Shown one piece after another: positions 5,384 through 7,964 of a stretch of DNA of 7,964 nt. The stretch spans positions 1-7,964 of the forward strand of contig JAFOXT010000469.1 of NCBI GenBank assembly GCA_017425745.1, written 5' to 3'. The DNA comes from Clostridia bacterium. GTDB taxonomy: Bacteria; Bacillota; Clostridia; Oscillospirales; Acutalibacteraceae. The stretch's first letter is position 1, and every line of letters begins with the position of its first letter. The position numbers and the translations under genes were made by a program. The notes under the pieces were generated by a model. It saw only the letters and a program-made list of their open reading frames with translations. It had not been told where the DNA came from and made no database searches.

Positions 5384-7963
5384 TTACTGAAGCTGTGAAA
5401 GACTTTCATCAATCATCTTGATTTTTTCTGTAAGCTTTTCTGCATCAGCCTTCTGTCCGTCAATTACATTCTGAGGAGCCTTTGCAAGGAAGCCGGGATT
5501 AGAGAGCTTGCCGTTAATCTGCTGGAGTTTCTTTTCAGCCGCTTCTCTGTCTTTAAGAAGACGCTTTCTTTCAGCCTCAAAGTCAACAAGGTCACCCATA
5601 GGAATATAAATCTTTGCGTCAGCTGTAACAATGCTTACACTGCCGTCAAGAGTGAAGCTGTCACCTACTGTTACGTCTGATGCTGAAGCAAGCTTCTGCA
5701 TAAATACAACTGCAGTTTCAAAGATATCCTTCTTTTCAGTTGCAACGTAAACGTGAGCCTTTCTTGAGGGAGGTACGTTCATTTCGCTTCTGCGGTTACG
5801 GATAGCCTTGATAGCTTCCATAATGATTTCCATCTTAGCTTCATCGTCTGCGAAGTTGAGCTCTTCGTTATATGTGGGCCAAGCAGACTTCATAATTGTT
5901 TCACCGTCGTGAGGAAGTGTCTGCCAGATTTCTTCAGTAATGAAGGGCATAAAGGGATGAAGAAGCTTAAGTGTTTCGCTCATAATATAAACGAGAACAG
6001 CCTTAACCTGTGTAGCCTTTTCGCCACCCTGCTGAAGTCTGATTTTTGCAAGCTCGATGTACCAGTCACAGAAGATATCCCAGATAAAATCGTAAAGCTT
6101 CTGAACAGCAATACCAAGCTCAAACTTATCAAGGTTATCGGTTACTTCCTTTGTAAGTGAGTTGAAGAGTGAAACAATCCACTTGTCTTCGAGAGCGAGC
6201 TCTTCGGGAAGATGAGGTGCAGGTTCGTTTTCATCAAGGTTCATAAGAATGAATCTTGCAGCGTTCCAGATCTTGTTAGCAAAGTTACGGCTTGCTTCAA
6301 CCTTCTTGTCGCTGTAACGCATATCGTTACCGGGGCTGTTACCTGTTGCAAGAGTAAATCTGAGAGCGTCAGCACCGTACTTGTCGATTACAAGAAGAGG
6401 ATCAATACCGTTACCGAGTGACTTTGACATCTTTCTTCCAAGCTCGTCACGAACGATACCGTGAATGAAAACTGTATCAAAGGGAACTTCGCCCATCTGT
6501 TCGCAAGCTGAGAAAATCATTCTTGCAACCCAGAAGAAGATAATATCGTAACCTGTTACGAGAGTGCTTGTGGGGTAATAGTGAGCGAGTTCAGGTGTCT
6601 TTTCGGGCCAACCGAGAGTTGAGAAGGGCCAGAGAGCTGATGAGAACCAAGTATCAAGTGTATCAGGATCCTGCTCAATTTTTGAGCTGCCGCACTTGCA
6701 GCAAGCTGTGGGTTCTTCTCTTGAAACTGTGATTTCACCGCATTCAGCACAGTACCAGGCGGGAATTCTGTGACCCCACCAGAGCTGACGAGAAATACAC
6801 CAGTCACGGATGTTTTCCATCCAGTTGAAGTAGATTTTATCAAAACGTTCGGGAATGAACTTTGTTTCACCGTCACGAACAGCCTTGATAGCAGGCTTTG
6901 CAAGAGGCTCCATCTTAACGAACCACTGCTTTGAAACTCTGGGTTCAACTGCAGTGTGACAACGATAGCAAGTACCAACCTCGTGCTTTGTGGGCTCAAT
7001 CTTAACAAGAGCACCTGCTTCTGTGAAGTCAGCAACAATAGCCTTTCTGCAAGTCATAAGATCCATACCTGCATACTTGCCTGCTTTTTCGTTCATAAAG
7101 CCGTCGTCGGTCATTACGTTGAGAATGGGAAGGTTTGCACGAAGACCAACCTCGAAGTCGTTGGGGTCGTGAGCCGGTGTAATTTTAACCGCACCTGTAC
7201 CCTTATCCATCTTTGCGTAAGTATCAGCAACGATGGGAATTTCTCTGCCGATTACGGGAATAATAACAGTCTTACCAACAAGACCCTGATATCTTTCGTC
7301 GTCGGGATGAACAGCGATAGCAGTATCACCGGGAATTGTTTCGGGACGGGTTGTAGCAACAATGATTTCACCTGTGCCGTCTGCAAAGGGATATCTGAAG
7401 TGCCAGAAGTTGCCGTCTTTTTCTTCATATTCAACCTCAGCGTCTGAGATTGATGTCTTACAGTGAGTACACCAGTTGATGATTCTTTCACCGCGGTAGA
7501 TAAGACCTTTTTCGTAAAGGTTGCAGAAAACCTCACGAACAGCCTTGTTGCAGCCTTCGTCAAGAGTAAAGCGTTCTCTGTCCCAGTCGCATGATGAACC
7601 GAGCTTCTTAAGCTGTTCAATAATTCTGCCGCCGTACTGAGCTTTCCATTCCCAAGCTCTTTCAAGGAACTTTTCTCTGCCGAGATCTTCCTTTGAAATG
7701 CCTTCTGCCTTCATAGCTTCAACAATCTTAGCTTCTGTAGCAATTGAAGCGTGGTCTGTACCGGGAAGCCAGAGTGTGTCAAAGCCCTGCATTCTTCTGA
7801 AACGGATAAGAATATCCTGAAGAGTATTGTCAAGGGCGTGACCCATATGAAGCTGACCTGTGATGTTTGGTGGGGGTATTACAATTGTGTAAGGTTTCTT
7901 TTCGCTGTCGCATTCAGCGTGGAAATACTTTCCGTCAAGCCATGACTTGTAAATACGGTCTTC
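5384..7963 (-). CDS. valS: Valyl-tRNA synthetase, lacking the extreme N-terminus (window edge)
   Basis: This cytoplasmic class I synthetase charges tRNA-Val with valine, using ATP. The frame stays open through the right edge; the visible 859 residues start near EDRIYKSWLDGKYF, so only some 20 residues are missing compared with the usual bacterial length of about 880. In order one sees PPPNITGQL just before the HIGH-type motif HMGH (7849-7838), the CP1 editing domain with TTRPETIPGD (about 7355-7325) and AHDPNDFEVG (about 7175-7145), a Cys cluster CAEC...CCKC (6751-6692) that probably binds zinc, and KMSKS (6433-6419). The anticodon-binding helical domain follows. The last 65 residues form the coiled-coil tail that contacts tRNA (DFEAERKRLLKDREAAEKK onward), which distinguishes ValS from IleS and LeuS. 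All catalytic motifs are intact. A T-box leader, common for this gene in Firmicutes, would lie beyond the window and cannot be judged. Confidence 0.97.
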   Translation of the reverse strand, partial: EDRIYKSWLDGKYFHAECDSEKKPYTIVIPPPNITGQLHMGHALDNTLQDILIRFRRMQGFDTLWLPGTDHASIATEAKIVEAMKAEGISKEDLGREKFLERAWEWKAQYGGRIIEQLKKLGSSCDWDRERFTLDEGCNKAVREVFCNLYEKGLIYRGERIINWCTHCKTSISDAEVEYEEKDGNFWHFRYPFADGTGEIIVATTRPETIPGDTAIAVHPDDERYQGLVGKTVIIPVIGREIPIVADTYAKMDKGTGAVKITPAHDPNDFEVGLRANLPILNVMTDDGFMNEKAGKYAGMDLMTCRKAIVADFTEAGALVKIEPTKHEVGTCYRCHTAVEPRVSKQWFVKMEPLAKPAIKAVRDGETKFIPERFDKIYFNWMENIRDWCISRQLWWGHRIPAWYCAECGEITVSREEPTACCKCGSSKIEQDPDTLDTWFSSALWPFSTLGWPEKTPELAHYYPTSTLVTGYDIIFFWVARMIFSACEQMGEVPFDTVFIHGIVRDELGRKMSKSLGNGIDPLLVIDKYGADALRFTLATGNSPGNDMRYSDKKVEASRNFANKIWNAARFILMNLDENEPAPHLPEELALEDKWIVSLFNSLTKEVTDNLDKFELGIAVQKLYDFIWDIFCDWYIELAKIRLQQGGEKATQVKAVLVYIMSETLKLLHPFMPFITEEIWQTLPHDGETIMKSAWPTYNEELNFADDEAKMEIIMEAIKAIRNRRSEMNVPPSRKAHVYVATEKKDIFETAVVFMQKLASASDVTVGDSFTLDGSVSIVTADAKIYIPMGDLVDFEAERKRLLKDREAAEKKLQQINGKLSNPGFLAKAPQNVIDGQKADAEKLTEKIKMIDESLSQLQ

Positions 7964-7964
7964 A

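Noticed and set aside
6556..7038. A 160-codon minus-strand frame within valS
   Set aside because: It is a shifted reading of valS; the in-frame protein carries the KMSKS, zinc and anticodon-domain features without interruption, so no frameshift is needed.
6956..7447. A 163-codon plus-strand open frame opposite valS
   Set aside because: It lies wholly inside the conserved valS coding region, has no convincing ribosome site and gives a low-complexity protein without a recognisable domain. The same applies to the other frames opposite or out of phase with valS, the hydrolase and the phosphoesterase.

Overview
The window reads as ordinary chromosome from a low-to-medium GC Clostridia-type Firmicute, most likely an uncultured gut or rumen relative of Ruminococcaceae/Oscillospiraceae. 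This rests on strong AAGGAG-type ribosome sites, tight operon packing, a DUF1653 protein and the style of the proteins. It is an inference from sequence character, not a database match.

Positions 1-3866 hold a plus-strand operon of three genes only a few bases apart. First is a glycoside hydrolase with a GH63/GH37-like (alpha/alpha)6 barrel, whose 5' end is cut by the window edge. Second is a calcineurin-like metallophosphoesterase with a C-terminal membrane helix. Third is a 70-residue DUF1653 protein. A hairpin terminator closes the operon.

Positions 3868-4161 are the unusual part. This gap contains no gene of ordinary size but is densely organised. A consensus sigma-A promoter drives a 29-codon ORF with a near-perfect Shine-Dalgarno that is buried in a 7-bp hairpin. 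A second consensus promoter on the minus strand faces it and would make a roughly 90-nt RNA that ends at a hairpin overlapping the end of the ORF. The sense RNA would end at a perfect 11-bp terminator that contains the antisense promoter. The two transcripts start in nearly the same 32-36 nt sequence, arranged as an inverted repeat, so the sense RNA's 5' leader can pair with its own 3' UTR. This is the layout of a type I toxin-antitoxin locus, but the peptide looks like an amphipathic beta-hairpin rather than the usual single membrane helix. I do not recognise it as a named system.

Positions 4177-5256 (minus strand) encode a secreted five-repeat beta-propeller-like protein of unknown function. 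Positions 5384 to the right edge (minus strand) encode valyl-tRNA synthetase, complete at its C-terminus and lacking only its extreme N-terminus. A hairpin terminator sits between these two genes. No tRNA, rRNA, CRISPR array or insertion sequence was seen.
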